Of a stretch of 64,000 nt of DNA, positions 1 through 8,163 are shown in pieces. Under the pieces are notes generated by a model, which made no database searches, was not told the DNA's origin, and was given only the letters and a program-made list of their open reading frames with translations. Numbering within the stretch: position 1 is the stretch's first letter; each line of letters opens with the position of its first letter. A program made the position numbers and the translations under genes. The stretch is from Saccharospirillum alexandrii_A (GTDB taxonomy: Bacteria > Pseudomonadota > Gammaproteobacteria > Pseudomonadales > Natronospirillaceae): assembly GCF_043641555.1 (NCBI RefSeq), contig NZ_JBHZRJ010000002.1, positions 248,001-312,000 on the forward strand. Direction: 5' to 3'.

Positions 1-1243
1 CACCGGCACTCTCGCCCACCATGTGAGCCCCTATCACCTTACGCGAGTCGCAATCGACCAGCAGCTTCATCAGCGTGCGTTCCGGGTTACCGGAGAGGGT
101 GTTTTTCATGGCCTTGAAGTTGGCCTGGTAGACTTCGACACGCTCGTAGCGCTTTGCCGCCTGGGCTTCTGTCATGCCCACCGTACCAATCGGGGGCTGG
201 CAAAAAACAGCGGTGGGTATGAGATCGTAGTCGACGGGTCGTGGCGTGGATTCGCCAAAGAGGTAATCTGCGACGTACATCCCTTCTGCCAGGGCCACTG
301 GCGTCAGCTGGATACGGCCAATGACGTCACCCAGCGCGAAAATGTGCGGCACATTGGTCTGATAATGGTCGTTCACCTCCAGGTGTCCTTTAGGGGCGGC
401 CTCAACTCCGGCCTTCTCGATGTCCATGCCGTCTAACAAGGGGCGGCGTCCGATGGCGCTGACGACCAGGTCGGTTTCACGGACGCTGCCGTCTGACATA
501 GTGACTCTGAACCGGCCTGATTCCAGCGCTTCTACCTTGGCGATGTCGCGATTGTAGAGCAACTGAATGCCCGCCTGCTCCAATTCGCTGGAGACGAACT
601 CGCGAATGTCGTCATCAAACCCGCGCAAGACCGGCTCGCCGCGATACAACAAGTGGGTTTTGGCACCGAGTCCATTGAAGATGCCGGCAAACTCGACCGC
701 AATATAGCCCCCGCCGATGACGATCACGTCTTTGGGGAAGGTCTCCAGATAGAAGACTTCATTGGAACTGATAATGTGCTCGGCACCTTCGACATCCGGC
801 ATAACCGGCCAGCTGCCGGTTGCGATCAAAATATGAGCAGCGCTAATCTGGCGGTCATCGACCGCTACTCTGTGGTCATCGATAAAGCGACCATGGCCGT
901 GGATGATGTCTACCCCGGCACGGCTTAACAAGCCATCATAAACCCCATTTAACCGTTTAATTTCATTGGTTTTATTATCTCTCAGGCGAGCCCATTCAAA
1001 CTCAGGCTTTTTATCTACCGTGTAGCCAAAACCAGCGGAATCTTTAAATGCCTGAGAGAATTCAGAGGCATAGACAAAGAGTTTCTTCGGCACACAGCCG
1101 ACGTTAACGCAGGTACCACCCAGGTAACGGGATTCGATGATGGCGACTCTCGCCCCTTTTGTGGCTGCCATGCGAGCCGCCCGCACACCGCCGGAGCCGG
1201 CGCCAATAACAACGAGGTCGTAATCGTAAGATGGATTGGTCAT
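1..1243 (-). CDS. gor: Glutathione-disulfide reductase (C-terminus beyond window)
   Basis: Flavoprotein that reduces glutathione disulfide with NADPH in the cytoplasm. The reading frame is open from an ATG at 1243 (GGGA seven bases upstream) to the window edge, giving 414 codons; the family is about 450 residues, so roughly the last 35 are missing. Visible: N-terminal FAD motif GAGSGG (residues 14-19), redox-active cysteine pair in GGTCVNVGCVPKK (C45, C50), a second Rossmann motif VIGGGYIAVEFAG, and the arginine-containing YRGEPVLRGFD segment typical of NADPH-using glutathione reductases rather than NADH-using dihydrolipoamide dehydrogenases. The dimer-interface His-Glu pair lies outside the window. 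An in-frame ATG at 1249 is an alternative start. Confidence 0.9.
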   Translation of the reverse strand, partial: MTNPSYDYDLVVIGAGSGGVRAARMAATKGARVAIIESRYLGGTCVNVGCVPKKLFVYASEFSQAFKDSAGFGYTVDKKPEFEWARLRDNKTNEIKRLNGVYDGLLSRAGVDIIHGHGRFIDDHRVAVDDRQISAAHILIATGSWPVMPDVEGAEHIISSNEVFYLETFPKDVIVIGGGYIAVEFAGIFNGLGAKTHLLYRGEPVLRGFDDDIREFVSSELEQAGIQLLYNRDIAKVEALESGRFRVTMSDGSVRETDLVVSAIGRRPLLDGMDIEKAGVEAAPKGHLEVNDHYQTNVPHIFALGDVIGRIQLTPVALAEGMYVADYLFGESTPRPVDYDLIPTAVFCQPPIGTVGMTEAQAAKRYERVEVYQANFKAMKNTLSGNPERTLMKLLVDCDSRKVIGAHMVGESAG

Positions 1244-1265
1244 AGTCATTCCCGGTTAAAACGTG

Positions 1266-1292
1266 AAAAACCCCGGCTAAACCGGGGTTTTT
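1266..1292. terminator. Bidirectional-looking intrinsic terminator
   Basis: A perfect CCCCGG/CCGGGG stem (1271-1276 with 1282-1287) with a five-base loop is flanked by five A on one side and five T on the other. It lies downstream of the minus-strand acetyltransferase gene and would end that transcript before gor. Confidence 0.75.
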
Positions 1293-1295
1293 AGA

Positions 1296-1363
1296 GTTAT
1301 GAGCTGCAAGCGGCGAGCTGCAAGTTCCTAACTTAAAGCTCGCGGCTCGCAGCTAACAGCTCT
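1296..1363. repeat. Palindromic intergenic repeat, REP-like
   Basis: Two 18-base arms, 1302-1319 and 1337-1354, are complementary at 16 of 18 positions (AGCTGCAAGCGGCGAGCT against AGCTCGCGGCTCGCAGCT) around a 17-base loop. The left arm also begins a short direct repeat, GAGCTGCAAG at 1301-1310 and 1315-1324. It lies between the acetyltransferase stop and the terminator. Elements of this AGCTGCGAGC type are common between genes in marine gammaproteobacteria, as far as I recall; copy number cannot be judged from one window. Confidence 0.6.
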
Positions 1364-1370
1364 AAAGCCT

Positions 1371-2027
1371 TCAGGCCGCTTGTTCTACGTAATTGGGGTT
1401 GGCTCTGAACAGTACAACCTCAGTGAGGTCGTTACCCATTTTGATGTCGGCGAAGCGCTCGTAGCCGAGGCTTTCATAGAATGTCAGGTAGCGGGTGTTG
1501 CCAGTATCGAGAAATACGCCGATAGACTGGGCATCGTCACTGACCTGTTGATGCACGGCTTCCATCAGCAGGCGCCCGAGGCCCTGCTTCTGAAATTCGG
1601 GGTGGATACCGATAAGGCTGACGGTGCGATGCGCCTTGTTGGGCAAGCTGCTTTGAACGTCGTTGAAATACTGGATATACCGGCGGGTTCCTTCAAACCC
1701 GGCGGTCAGGGTCATTTTCAGGCGCCACAGGAACTGACGGGATATGTCCATCTTCAGTTCAACGTCACTGACGAAGGCCACGCCAAGTACCCGTCGATCC
1801 TGCTTGTGAACCACGCCCAATACCGTTTCGCCCCGCTCGAAATGGAGGCGAATCAGCTCCCGTATGGTCGCTCGGATTCGTTGCTTGTAACCTGGGCGAC
1901 TGCTGTCTAGCAGGTACTTGAAGGTGGGTTCGTCTTTGTAGGAATGGTATAACAGCGACCGAGCCTGGCGACTGCAGCGTTCATCCAGTGCCATGAGTTC
2001 AACGTCGTTTAGATCAATAGTCGCCAT
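1371..2027 (-). CDS. GNAT-family N-acetyltransferase
   Basis: Predicted acetyl-CoA-dependent N-acetyltransferase of 218 residues. The acetyl-CoA binding motif A is clear as IGIHPEFQKQGLGRLLMEAV (about 139-158), followed by the motif B region FLDTGNTRYLTFYESLGYE (172-190), which resembles the NxxAxxFYxxxGF stretch of the superfamily. The N-terminal 100 residues are less typical and probably form the acceptor-substrate side. Substrate is unknown. It is a single gene with a terminator downstream and about 100 bp separating it from gspM upstream, so it does not look like part of the secretion operon. No signal peptide or membrane segment is seen. Confidence 0.8.
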   Translation of the reverse strand: MATIDLNDVELMALDERCSRQARSLLYHSYKDEPTFKYLLDSSRPGYKQRIRATIRELIRLHFERGETVLGVVHKQDRRVLGVAFVSDVELKMDISRQFLWRLKMTLTAGFEGTRRYIQYFNDVQSSLPNKAHRTVSLIGIHPEFQKQGLGRLLMEAVHQQVSDDAQSIGVFLDTGNTRYLTFYESLGYERFADIKMGNDLTEVVLFRANPNYVEQAA

Positions 2028-2131
2028 ACGGAATCCATACCCTCTGAGTTATTATGCTTTTATTGTTGACCATTGTAATGGTTATCGTCAGGTATCTTGC
2101 CAGTATTTAGTCGACGATGAAATGATCCAGA

Positions 2132-2629
2132 TCAGCGACTGAAGCTGGCCTGTACCGAGACCTGCCCTGCACGGTCAGTCGCCTCAAGTGTCAGTTGCGG
2201 TGTGCCAATGCCCCTGGCTTCCAGGGCGCCCAGCCAGCGCATCAGGTTGGTAAAGCGCACGCTGTCGACCCGAACCCGAATCTGTTCACCGTCCGGTTCA
2301 AAGCTCTGGATGACCACGCCGAAACGGTTCGCCTGGTTGCGCACCTCGGCATTCAGAGACCCCCCTGCTGCTGGCCCCTGAGCGCTGCTTCCCGCAGAGG
2401 CCATGGCCAGCGGTGCTCGCTCGACCAGTTGCCGGAAGGTCTCTTCAGCGGCTCTAAGGTCTGACCGGGTTGACTCGCGCCAGTTAAGGGTTGGACCGAT
2501 GATCCCGAACCAGAGCACCAGTAAGGCGCCGGTGACCAGCAACACCGACAAGGCGCGGCGATCACGCGTGGGCAAGCCTTGCCAGCGCAGGGCCAGGGGT
2601 TCGAACAGTGTGGTTGCCTGAAGTGTCAT
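2132..2629 (-). CDS. gspM: Type II secretion inner-membrane protein GspM
   Basis: Small bitopic inner-membrane component of the type II secretion platform that partners GspL and helps hold the GspE ATPase at the membrane. The 165-residue product has a short cytoplasmic start, one hydrophobic segment (about 27-46), a heptad-like stretch, and a C-terminal ferredoxin-like periplasmic domain. Sequence conservation in this family is low, so the call rests on size, topology and position: last gene of the operon, its ATG overlapping the gspL stop (ATGA). The operon ends here; no gspN or gspO follows. Confidence 0.85.
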   Translation of the reverse strand: MTLQATTLFEPLALRWQGLPTRDRRALSVLLVTGALLVLWFGIIGPTLNWRESTRSDLRAAEETFRQLVERAPLAMASAGSSAQGPAAGGSLNAEVRNQANRFGVVIQSFEPDGEQIRVRVDSVRFTNLMRWLGALEARGIGTPQLTLEATDRAGQVSVQASFSR

Positions 2630-3885
2630 GATTGTACCTCCCGGGTGGCCCGGTAGCGGCCACGAACGGCATCCCGATCCTGACTGGCTGAATATTCGAC
2701 CCGATAACCGGCTTGCTCGAGGCGACGTTTCAACTGTTCAAATTCGCCAAAGGCGTCGGATTCAGCGTCGCCATTACGGATGACGGTAAACAGCATTTCC
2801 CGCCGACTGGCCTGATACCGAAAATCTTCCAGTAACAGACCGGAATCGAGTGTACCGAGGGCATCCATGGCGGCAAGTACCGAACCGCCGCTGGCGTCAT
2901 CGGGCTGCTGCAAGGCTTGAATCCGGTTGTCCAGCTCACGCACCATCAGTGGTTGCTGGATGCGTTTGTTCTGCCCGAATACCTGTTTAAACACGGTTTC
3001 ACTGGCGGTCCAGGTCGAAGCGGCCTCGGCTTTGTCCTGCCAGCCCTGGCTGATGGTCAGCCCGGTCCAGACGGCCAGGGCAAAACCGGCAGCAAGGGCC
3101 GTTGGTACCCAGTACGCAGTGTGACTGCTGGATTTACGCAGTGCGAATGGCCCAGTCATCAGGTTTCCCTGATAGCGGCTATCGGCAACGGTTTCATCCC
3201 ACTCCGGCAAGTCGGTTTCTGGCTTAACCTGCCAGTTGACGTCATCGCCCGCGGCTTCGAGCTCTGTTTTCAAGGTGCGCCCTAGGTCGTCGGCACTGCG
3301 GCTGGTCAGGGTAATTTGCAAGGCAGTCTCGTCCAGCCCCTGGCTGCGCTTCCACAATTCGAACCACTGCGAGAACCCATTCGGGTGGATCTGGTGCAAT
3401 TCCCAACCGGCGCGGCAAAGCACCCTGCCAGAGGTAACGTCGATGCTGACATCCTGGGTTTCCGGCTTGCTGACCTGGCAATAGCCGGCATCGAAGGCCT
3501 GTACCAGCGTGAAGCCGCCTTCTGCCAGCGTCTCTTGCAGCTCGCGCAGACGCTGGGTTTCAATCACCACTACCGGCAGGCTGCCCTGGTTGGGTCTGGC
3601 CAGTGGAACGATGTGCAAGCTGTCGATGTCCTGAGCCAGCTGTTCTTCGGCGGCGAAGCGCAACACGGCCTCGGGAATTCGCCGCGCGCCTCCAGGCACC
3701 GATACCTGCAGCGCGGTAAAGCCCTGATGCGGCAGATACACCCGGGTAGTGACCGCATCGAGGTTCAGATTCTGACGCTCCAGTTGCACGTCGTCCCAAC
3801 GGCCTTCATGAACCTCGGTAGAATCAGACCAGCGCCAGCGCAGGCGGGTGGGGTCTTGCCAGAAAATCGAAATCTGCACGTTCAT
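2626..3885 (-). CDS. gspL: Type II secretion platform protein GspL
   Basis: Bitopic inner-membrane protein of 419 residues linking the cytoplasmic GspE ATPase to the pseudopilus assembly platform. The first 250 residues form the actin-like cytoplasmic domain, a single transmembrane segment lies at about 258-278, and the remainder is the periplasmic ferredoxin-like domain that pairs with GspM. I chose the ATG at 3885 (protein begins MNVQISIFW) because AGGAG lies six bases upstream; the frame stays open upstream to 3996, but that extension would overlap gspK and has no homologous look. Translationally coupled to gspM. Confidence 0.88.
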   Translation of the reverse strand: MNVQISIFWQDPTRLRWRWSDSTEVHEGRWDDVQLERQNLNLDAVTTRVYLPHQGFTALQVSVPGGARRIPEAVLRFAAEEQLAQDIDSLHIVPLARPNQGSLPVVVIETQRLRELQETLAEGGFTLVQAFDAGYCQVSKPETQDVSIDVTSGRVLCRAGWELHQIHPNGFSQWFELWKRSQGLDETALQITLTSRSADDLGRTLKTELEAAGDDVNWQVKPETDLPEWDETVADSRYQGNLMTGPFALRKSSSHTAYWVPTALAAGFALAVWTGLTISQGWQDKAEAASTWTASETVFKQVFGQNKRIQQPLMVRELDNRIQALQQPDDASGGSVLAAMDALGTLDSGLLLEDFRYQASRREMLFTVIRNGDAESDAFGEFEQLKRRLEQAGYRVEYSASQDRDAVRGRYRATREVQS

Positions 3886-3901
3886 GAATACTCCTGCGCA
3901 A

Positions 3902-4861
3902 TCATAGGGGGTCGTCCTTGGTGGTATCGCCCGGTGTCCGGTTCGCTTCAGTGCTGGCCTGGGATCGGAGCACAACACGCGCGGTGTCGTCGTCACGCAA
4001 TAGTTGGCTGCTCTGGGTCAGGGTTCGGCCATCGAGCGTAACTTCAGCAAATAAGGTGAACCAGTCGGACGCCACGGTCAGTTGGTCGTTTAACAGGGGG
4101 ACTGGCTGTTCGTCTTCCTCTACCTGAAACACGGCCTGATTCAACAGATCATCAACCGATTCATAGGGTTCTTCCGTTCGTTCCTGAACAAACGTATCGA
4201 CATCGCCTTCACTGAGATAAGGGGCAATGGTCATCAGTACCTCGGCCGGCGCCGTGTTAATGTTCAACTCGGTCTGCGGTGGCAAGGCAGCCACAAAAGG
4301 CTGCAAAGCAGCCAGTACATCCCGGTCTACAGATTTTAGCAACAGCAGCTCACTGCTGTCCGCCATTGGCTGAAAAGAGGGTGTATAAGGTGGCTCCTGG
4401 TCGCTGTAGTTGAATTCGGCACCACTGTCCGAATCGAACCAGTCGCTCAGTTCGTCGGCAATGTTCTCGTCGAGCCCCAGGGTTAACAGCAGCCGCTTCA
4501 ACCCCGTCTGCGCGCCTTCCGGGTTGGCGGCTCCGGGATGCAGTGAATTCAGGTTAAACCGGCCCTGCAAGTCGTTCATTTCGAGGGAGATCACCCCCTG
4601 TTCTACTGGAAACGAGACGGCTGGCTGGTTCCAGAGTTCGCCCAGATGATCGGTTTCATTGTCTTTCCGGTCCAGTGCCAGCCCGACCCGCGCAATGTCT
4701 TCCGCACTGTCGATATAAGCCTGAGCCTGGCTCAGAAACAATGACTGATAGGCCCGTTCAATCTGAATTTTTTGTTCATACTGCAGGCGCGCAACGATGA
4801 TCGCCAGCATGGCGAACACCAGTAACACCTGAATCAGGGCAAATCCGCGCTCAGTCTTCAT
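3902..4861 (-). CDS. gspK: Type II secretion minor pseudopilin GspK
   Basis: Large minor pseudopilin (319 residues) that caps the pseudopilus tip with GspI and GspJ. The N-terminus carries a prepilin-peptidase site in ERGFALIQVLLVF: cleavage after Gly, Phe at +1, and Gln instead of Glu at +5, which is the usual GspK signature. A long periplasmic domain follows, with the helix-hairpin-helix-like segment ELNINTAPAEVLMTIAP. The ATG at 4861 was chosen because it places the prepilin leader correctly and has GGAG seven bases upstream; the longer open frame to 5035 lies inside gspJ. Overlaps gspJ by 11 bases. Confidence 0.9.
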   Translation of the reverse strand: MKTERGFALIQVLLVFAMLAIIVARLQYEQKIQIERAYQSLFLSQAQAYIDSAEDIARVGLALDRKDNETDHLGELWNQPAVSFPVEQGVISLEMNDLQGRFNLNSLHPGAANPEGAQTGLKRLLLTLGLDENIADELSDWFDSDSGAEFNYSDQEPPYTPSFQPMADSSELLLLKSVDRDVLAALQPFVAALPPQTELNINTAPAEVLMTIAPYLSEGDVDTFVQERTEEPYESVDDLLNQAVFQVEEDEQPVPLLNDQLTVASDWFTLFAEVTLDGRTLTQSSQLLRDDDTARVVLRSQASTEANRTPGDTTKDDPL

Positions 4862-5567
4862 TGGCGGTCTCCGATACCCGGTAACTCTGGGGCACTCTGA
4901 CCAGTCGACGGATGGCATCGTCCTGCCCAGTCTGCAGTTCAAACTGTACAGCCAGTAAACGGGGTACGGTATCCGGGTCGAGCAGGCCTTCAGGTGGCCA
5001 GGTATCCTGCCAGTTTTGTTCCCCGCCGATCTCAACCAGAAATTGCCATTGTAGCGATTGCACCGGCCGCATCAGCATCTGGTGTTGCCATTCAAGGCGA
5101 CCGTCGTCATCCAAATGCTGGCGCTGGCTGCGAATCAGGCAATAGTGGCGTTCCCTGGGCTGAGGTTGCTGGTTGTCATCCATATCGGGGCACAACTCAC
5201 TGCCCTGCTCCGCCAACTGATAGCTGATGCGCTGCAGCGTTGACCGCTCGGTTTCCACGAAACGGCTCAGTGCCCAGCCGTTGCGGGTTAGGTACAGTGC
5301 ATCCAGATCCAGCAGCATGGCATCCTGGTAATCGCCAAATGGGTCCCGGACCGGACGATCCGGCGACCACTGGTGCAAGTCTGTCACCAGGGTGCGAACC
5401 ACGCGGGTCAGTTGAGAATAGTATTCGTTCTGGACGACCAGGGTGTCCTGAGTCTGACGTGATGCCTGCACCAGATAAAAGGTGCCAACGGCAAGAATGG
5501 CTGAAATGGCCATGGCGATAATCAATTCAATCAGGGTAAAACCGGAATGCTGGTTTGGAGCCGTCAC
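4851..5567 (-). CDS. gspJ: Type II secretion minor pseudopilin GspJ
   Basis: Minor pseudopilin of 238 residues that forms the pseudopilus tip complex with GspI and GspK. A short basic leader ends in HSG, followed by FTLIELIIAMAISAILAVG: a canonical class III prepilin signal with Glu at +5 and a hydrophobic alpha helix. The rest is a periplasmic beta-rich domain. It needs a GspO/PilD prepilin peptidase, which is not encoded in this window. Overlaps gspI upstream by four bases and gspK downstream by 11 bases, so translation is probably coupled. Confidence 0.9.
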   Translation of the reverse strand: MTAPNQHSGFTLIELIIAMAISAILAVGTFYLVQASRQTQDTLVVQNEYYSQLTRVVRTLVTDLHQWSPDRPVRDPFGDYQDAMLLDLDALYLTRNGWALSRFVETERSTLQRISYQLAEQGSELCPDMDDNQQPQPRERHYCLIRSQRQHLDDDGRLEWQHQMLMRPVQSLQWQFLVEIGGEQNWQDTWPPEGLLDPDTVPRLLAVQFELQTGQDDAIRRLVRVPQSYRVSETANED

Positions 5568-5938
5568 GGGGTCGCTCCCAGCACCGCAATCAGAGCATCT
5601 ACGGATGCATCACTGTCCGGCGGAAAGGCGCGCAGTTCAACCCGCCGTAAAAAAGGACCCAGCAATTCCATTTCAACCGCGGTTACCGTTACTTCAACGC
5701 GCCAGGTTTGATCGTTGAAATTTACCTGCTCGGTTTGAGTACCGGGGTCGGGCAACCCGGTCATGCGTAATTGGCTGAGCACGGTGTCGTTTACCCAGCG
5801 TGCCTGGGTTTGTTCCTGAATCTGCCGGGCGGACATCAGGTTCTGGGTATTGGCCAGTGAAACGGCCCCGGCCATTACCGCAAAAATAGCCAGCGCGACC
5901 ATGACTTCAATCAGTGTAAAACCGCGTTCAGCGTTCAT
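5564..5938 (-). CDS. gspI: Type II secretion minor pseudopilin GspI
   Basis: Minor pseudopilin of 124 residues, core of the tip complex that initiates pseudopilus assembly. The start at 5938 gives MNAERGFTLIEVMVALAIF, with Gly at the cleavage site, Phe at +1 and Glu at +5, followed by the hydrophobic helix. An ORF extension to 5968 adds ten residues that would lengthen the leader unusually and is rejected. The length agrees with the family (about 120). It overlaps the end of gspH by 11 bases and gspJ by four bases. Confidence 0.9.
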   Translation of the reverse strand: MNAERGFTLIEVMVALAIFAVMAGAVSLANTQNLMSARQIQEQTQARWVNDTVLSQLRMTGLPDPGTQTEQVNFNDQTWRVEVTVTAVEMELLGPFLRRVELRAFPPDSDASVDALIAVLGATP

Positions 5939-6491
5939 CGCGTAACACCTCTGGCCGGTTAAACCCATCGGCCCGCACCCGAACCTCGTCGTTAATACTG
6001 CTGGTCAGGCTCAGCGTCAGATCATAGGCCGGGGTATAGTCTTCAGAAGGCAGCAGAATCACGTGCGGCTCCAGAGCAAACTGCTCGGTTGGTAGCGCCT
6101 GATTGAGTTCAACCCACTGGTTTTCGAGCGTCAGGCCTAATTGGATATCCTCTGAAACGCCCCAGACTTTCTCGTCTTCATACAGCGACCAGACAATCTC
6201 CGGTTCGCTGAGCATCTCGTCGCCTTCACGCCATTCCAGCTGATAAACACCATCCTGAACAAAGATCAGGCCGCGCTCGCGGTTACTCAGCAAAACCTGA
6301 TCCTGAATACGTTCCATTCGGTAGGCGTACTGACCCGCAGCTTGTTCCAGTTCCTGAACCGGGTCGTTGCCGGTCACCGCCAGTCTAACCGCGCCCGCCG
6401 CTATGCCGATGATGACAATCACCACCATCAGTTCGAGCAGCGAGAAACCCCGGGTTCGCTGGCTGCTGTGTGAGCGACGGATGGGTTTCAT
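5928..6491 (-). CDS. gspH: Type II secretion minor pseudopilin GspH
   Basis: Minor pseudopilin of 187 residues thought to join the tip complex to the GspG fibre. The leader is 16 residues, basic, and ends in RTRG; the mature protein would start FSLLELMVVIVIIGIAAG with Glu at +5. The C-terminal domain is beta-rich and acidic. Position between gspG and gspI is the standard order for these operons. It overlaps gspG by four bases (ATGA), suggesting coupled translation. Confidence 0.88.
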   Translation of the reverse strand: MKPIRRSHSSQRTRGFSLLELMVVIVIIGIAAGAVRLAVTGNDPVQELEQAAGQYAYRMERIQDQVLLSNRERGLIFVQDGVYQLEWREGDEMLSEPEIVWSLYEDEKVWGVSEDIQLGLTLENQWVELNQALPTEQFALEPHVILLPSEDYTPAYDLTLSLTSSINDEVRVRADGFNRPEVLRDER

Positions 6492-6943
6492 TCCGTATCG
6501 TTGGACGAAATATCCTGGTTCAGCTCGTCGCCGCCTGGCTGTCCGTCAGCACCGTAGGAAATCACCTCGAAGTTATTGTTGTTGTCATTGATGTAGGCGT
6601 ACTCACTGCCCCATGGGTCAGTGGGTGCCTGACGCAAGTAAGGGCCGCGCCAGTTACGGGGTTCCGGATTACCGGATGGCTTGGTGACCAGCGCATCGAG
6701 CCCCTGGTCGGTCGACGGATAGTGCGAATTGTGCAGGCGGTAGGTTTCAAGTGCGTTCTCGATGGTCTTGATGTCCGTTTTGGCACCGGTGACCCGGGCT
6801 TCATCACCCCGACCGGTTACGTTGGGGACGACCAGGCCAAACAGGACGCCAAGAATAACCAGCACCACCATCAGTTCGATCAGCGTAAAGCCCTGTTGGT
6901 TAACCGGGCCCTGTTTGTGTGTATTCGGTTTGCGTTTCATCAT
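6488..6943 (-). CDS. gspG: Type II secretion major pseudopilin GspG
   Basis: Major pseudopilin forming the periplasmic fibre that pushes folded exoproteins through the secretin. The 151-residue precursor has a leader ending NQQG, then FTLIELMVVLVILGVLFG with Glu at +5. The C-terminal domain holds the family signature YPSTDQGLDALVTKP, the RNWRGPYL segment, DPWGSEY, and the DGQPGGD loop that binds calcium in characterised GspG proteins. Two adjacent ATGs (6943 and 6940) are possible; AGGA spacing is better for the second. Confidence 0.95.
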   Translation of the reverse strand: MMKRKPNTHKQGPVNQQGFTLIELMVVLVILGVLFGLVVPNVTGRGDEARVTGAKTDIKTIENALETYRLHNSHYPSTDQGLDALVTKPSGNPEPRNWRGPYLRQAPTDPWGSEYAYINDNNNNFEVISYGADGQPGGDELNQDISSNDTE

Positions 6944-6949
6944 CGTGTC

Positions 6950-8161
6950 CTAACCTACAAAGCTGTTCATTTCCATTATGGGCAGTACGATCGCCAGTAC
7001 AATGATCAGTACAATGCCCCCCATCAACAACACCATCAAGGGTTCGAAGAGACCCAGAATGGTGGCGATGAGTTCCTTGACCTGCTGGTCCTCGGCATCG
7101 GCTGTGCGCTGCAACATGCTGTCCAGCTCACCACTGGCTTCGCCACTGGCGATCATGTGCAACATCATTGGCCGAAAGTGTCCGGCGTCGGCCAGGGCCT
7201 TGCCCAGACTGCCACCTTCCGACACCCGTAAAGCGGCTTCCTTTACGCGTGCCTGAATTTCAAGATTGGTCACCACCTCGGATGAGATGCGCATGGCCTC
7301 AACCAGCGGTACCCCGGACCCGGAAAGAATGGCCACCGTGCTGATAAAACGGGCGGTATTGAAGCCGCGCGAGACCCGGCCAATCAGTGGCAGGCGCAGC
7401 AGCACTCTGTGGGTAATCCGGCGCCGGCGCGGAGCCCGGTTCCAGAGCATCAGCGCGATCACCATAGCCACGATGACCAGGCACGACACCAGCCACCAGC
7501 TCTGAATCCACTCACTGGCGGCGAGCAACGCCCGCGTCGGCCCGGGCAGCGCTTCACCGGTAGAGGAAAACACCCCAACGATGTCGGGCACCACAGAATT
7601 GAGCAGAAACACCACGATGCCAACAGCGACCAGTGTCAGAAAGGCCGGATAGATGGACGACATCTGAACCTGTTTGCGGGTTCGCTGCTGGTCTTCCATG
7701 TAGTCGGCCAGTCGCAACATGACCCGGTCGAGGTGACCACTGTGCTCGCCGGCATCGACCGTTGCCCGGTAAAGCGGCGGAAAAGCCCTCGGAAAATCTT
7801 CCAGCGCCTTTGCCAGACTGTACCCCTCCATGACCCGGGCGCGAACTCCAAGCATTAGACTGCGCACCCGGGCTCGTTCGGATTGCTCCGCGACAGCCCG
7901 GATGCATTCTTCCAATGGCATGCCAGAGGCGACCAGTGTCGACAATTGCCGGGTCAGCAAGGCCAGATCGGCTACGGACACCGACGGGCCACCAAAAAGG
8001 CCGGCAGACCGGGACTGACGCCGTTGGGTCATCTCGACATCGACCGGGAACCAGCCTTTGTCGCGCAATTGCTGGCGCACCTGTCGACTGCTGTCTGCTT
8101 CAATCACGCCTTTACGGCGTTTGCCCCTGGCATCGAGCGCCGCGTATTCGAAAGCCGCCAT
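6950..8161 (-). CDS. gspF: Type II secretion platform protein GspF
   Basis: Polytopic inner-membrane platform protein, 403 residues, equivalent to PilC of type IV pili. It starts MAAFEYAALDARGKRRKGVIEADS, a typical opening, and contains two cytoplasmic T2SSF domains, each with the LxxGxxLxxAL pattern (LVASGMPLEECIRAV; LSGSGVPLVEAMRI), separated by a membrane segment around 170-190 and followed by two hydrophobic stretches near 220-240 and the C-terminus. It lies two bases after the gspE stop and six bases before gspG, so it is co-transcribed. Confidence 0.94.
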   Translation of the reverse strand: MAAFEYAALDARGKRRKGVIEADSSRQVRQQLRDKGWFPVDVEMTQRRQSRSAGLFGGPSVSVADLALLTRQLSTLVASGMPLEECIRAVAEQSERARVRSLMLGVRARVMEGYSLAKALEDFPRAFPPLYRATVDAGEHSGHLDRVMLRLADYMEDQQRTRKQVQMSSIYPAFLTLVAVGIVVFLLNSVVPDIVGVFSSTGEALPGPTRALLAASEWIQSWWLVSCLVIVAMVIALMLWNRAPRRRRITHRVLLRLPLIGRVSRGFNTARFISTVAILSGSGVPLVEAMRISSEVVTNLEIQARVKEAALRVSEGGSLGKALADAGHFRPMMLHMIASGEASGELDSMLQRTADAEDQQVKELIATILGLFEPLMVLLMGGIVLIIVLAIVLPIMEMNSFVG

Positions 8162-8163
8162 AC

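Noticed and set aside
6470..7231. 253-codon plus-strand frame across gspG and gspF
   Set aside because: Crosses two genes with diagnostic motifs on the other strand; no start signal.
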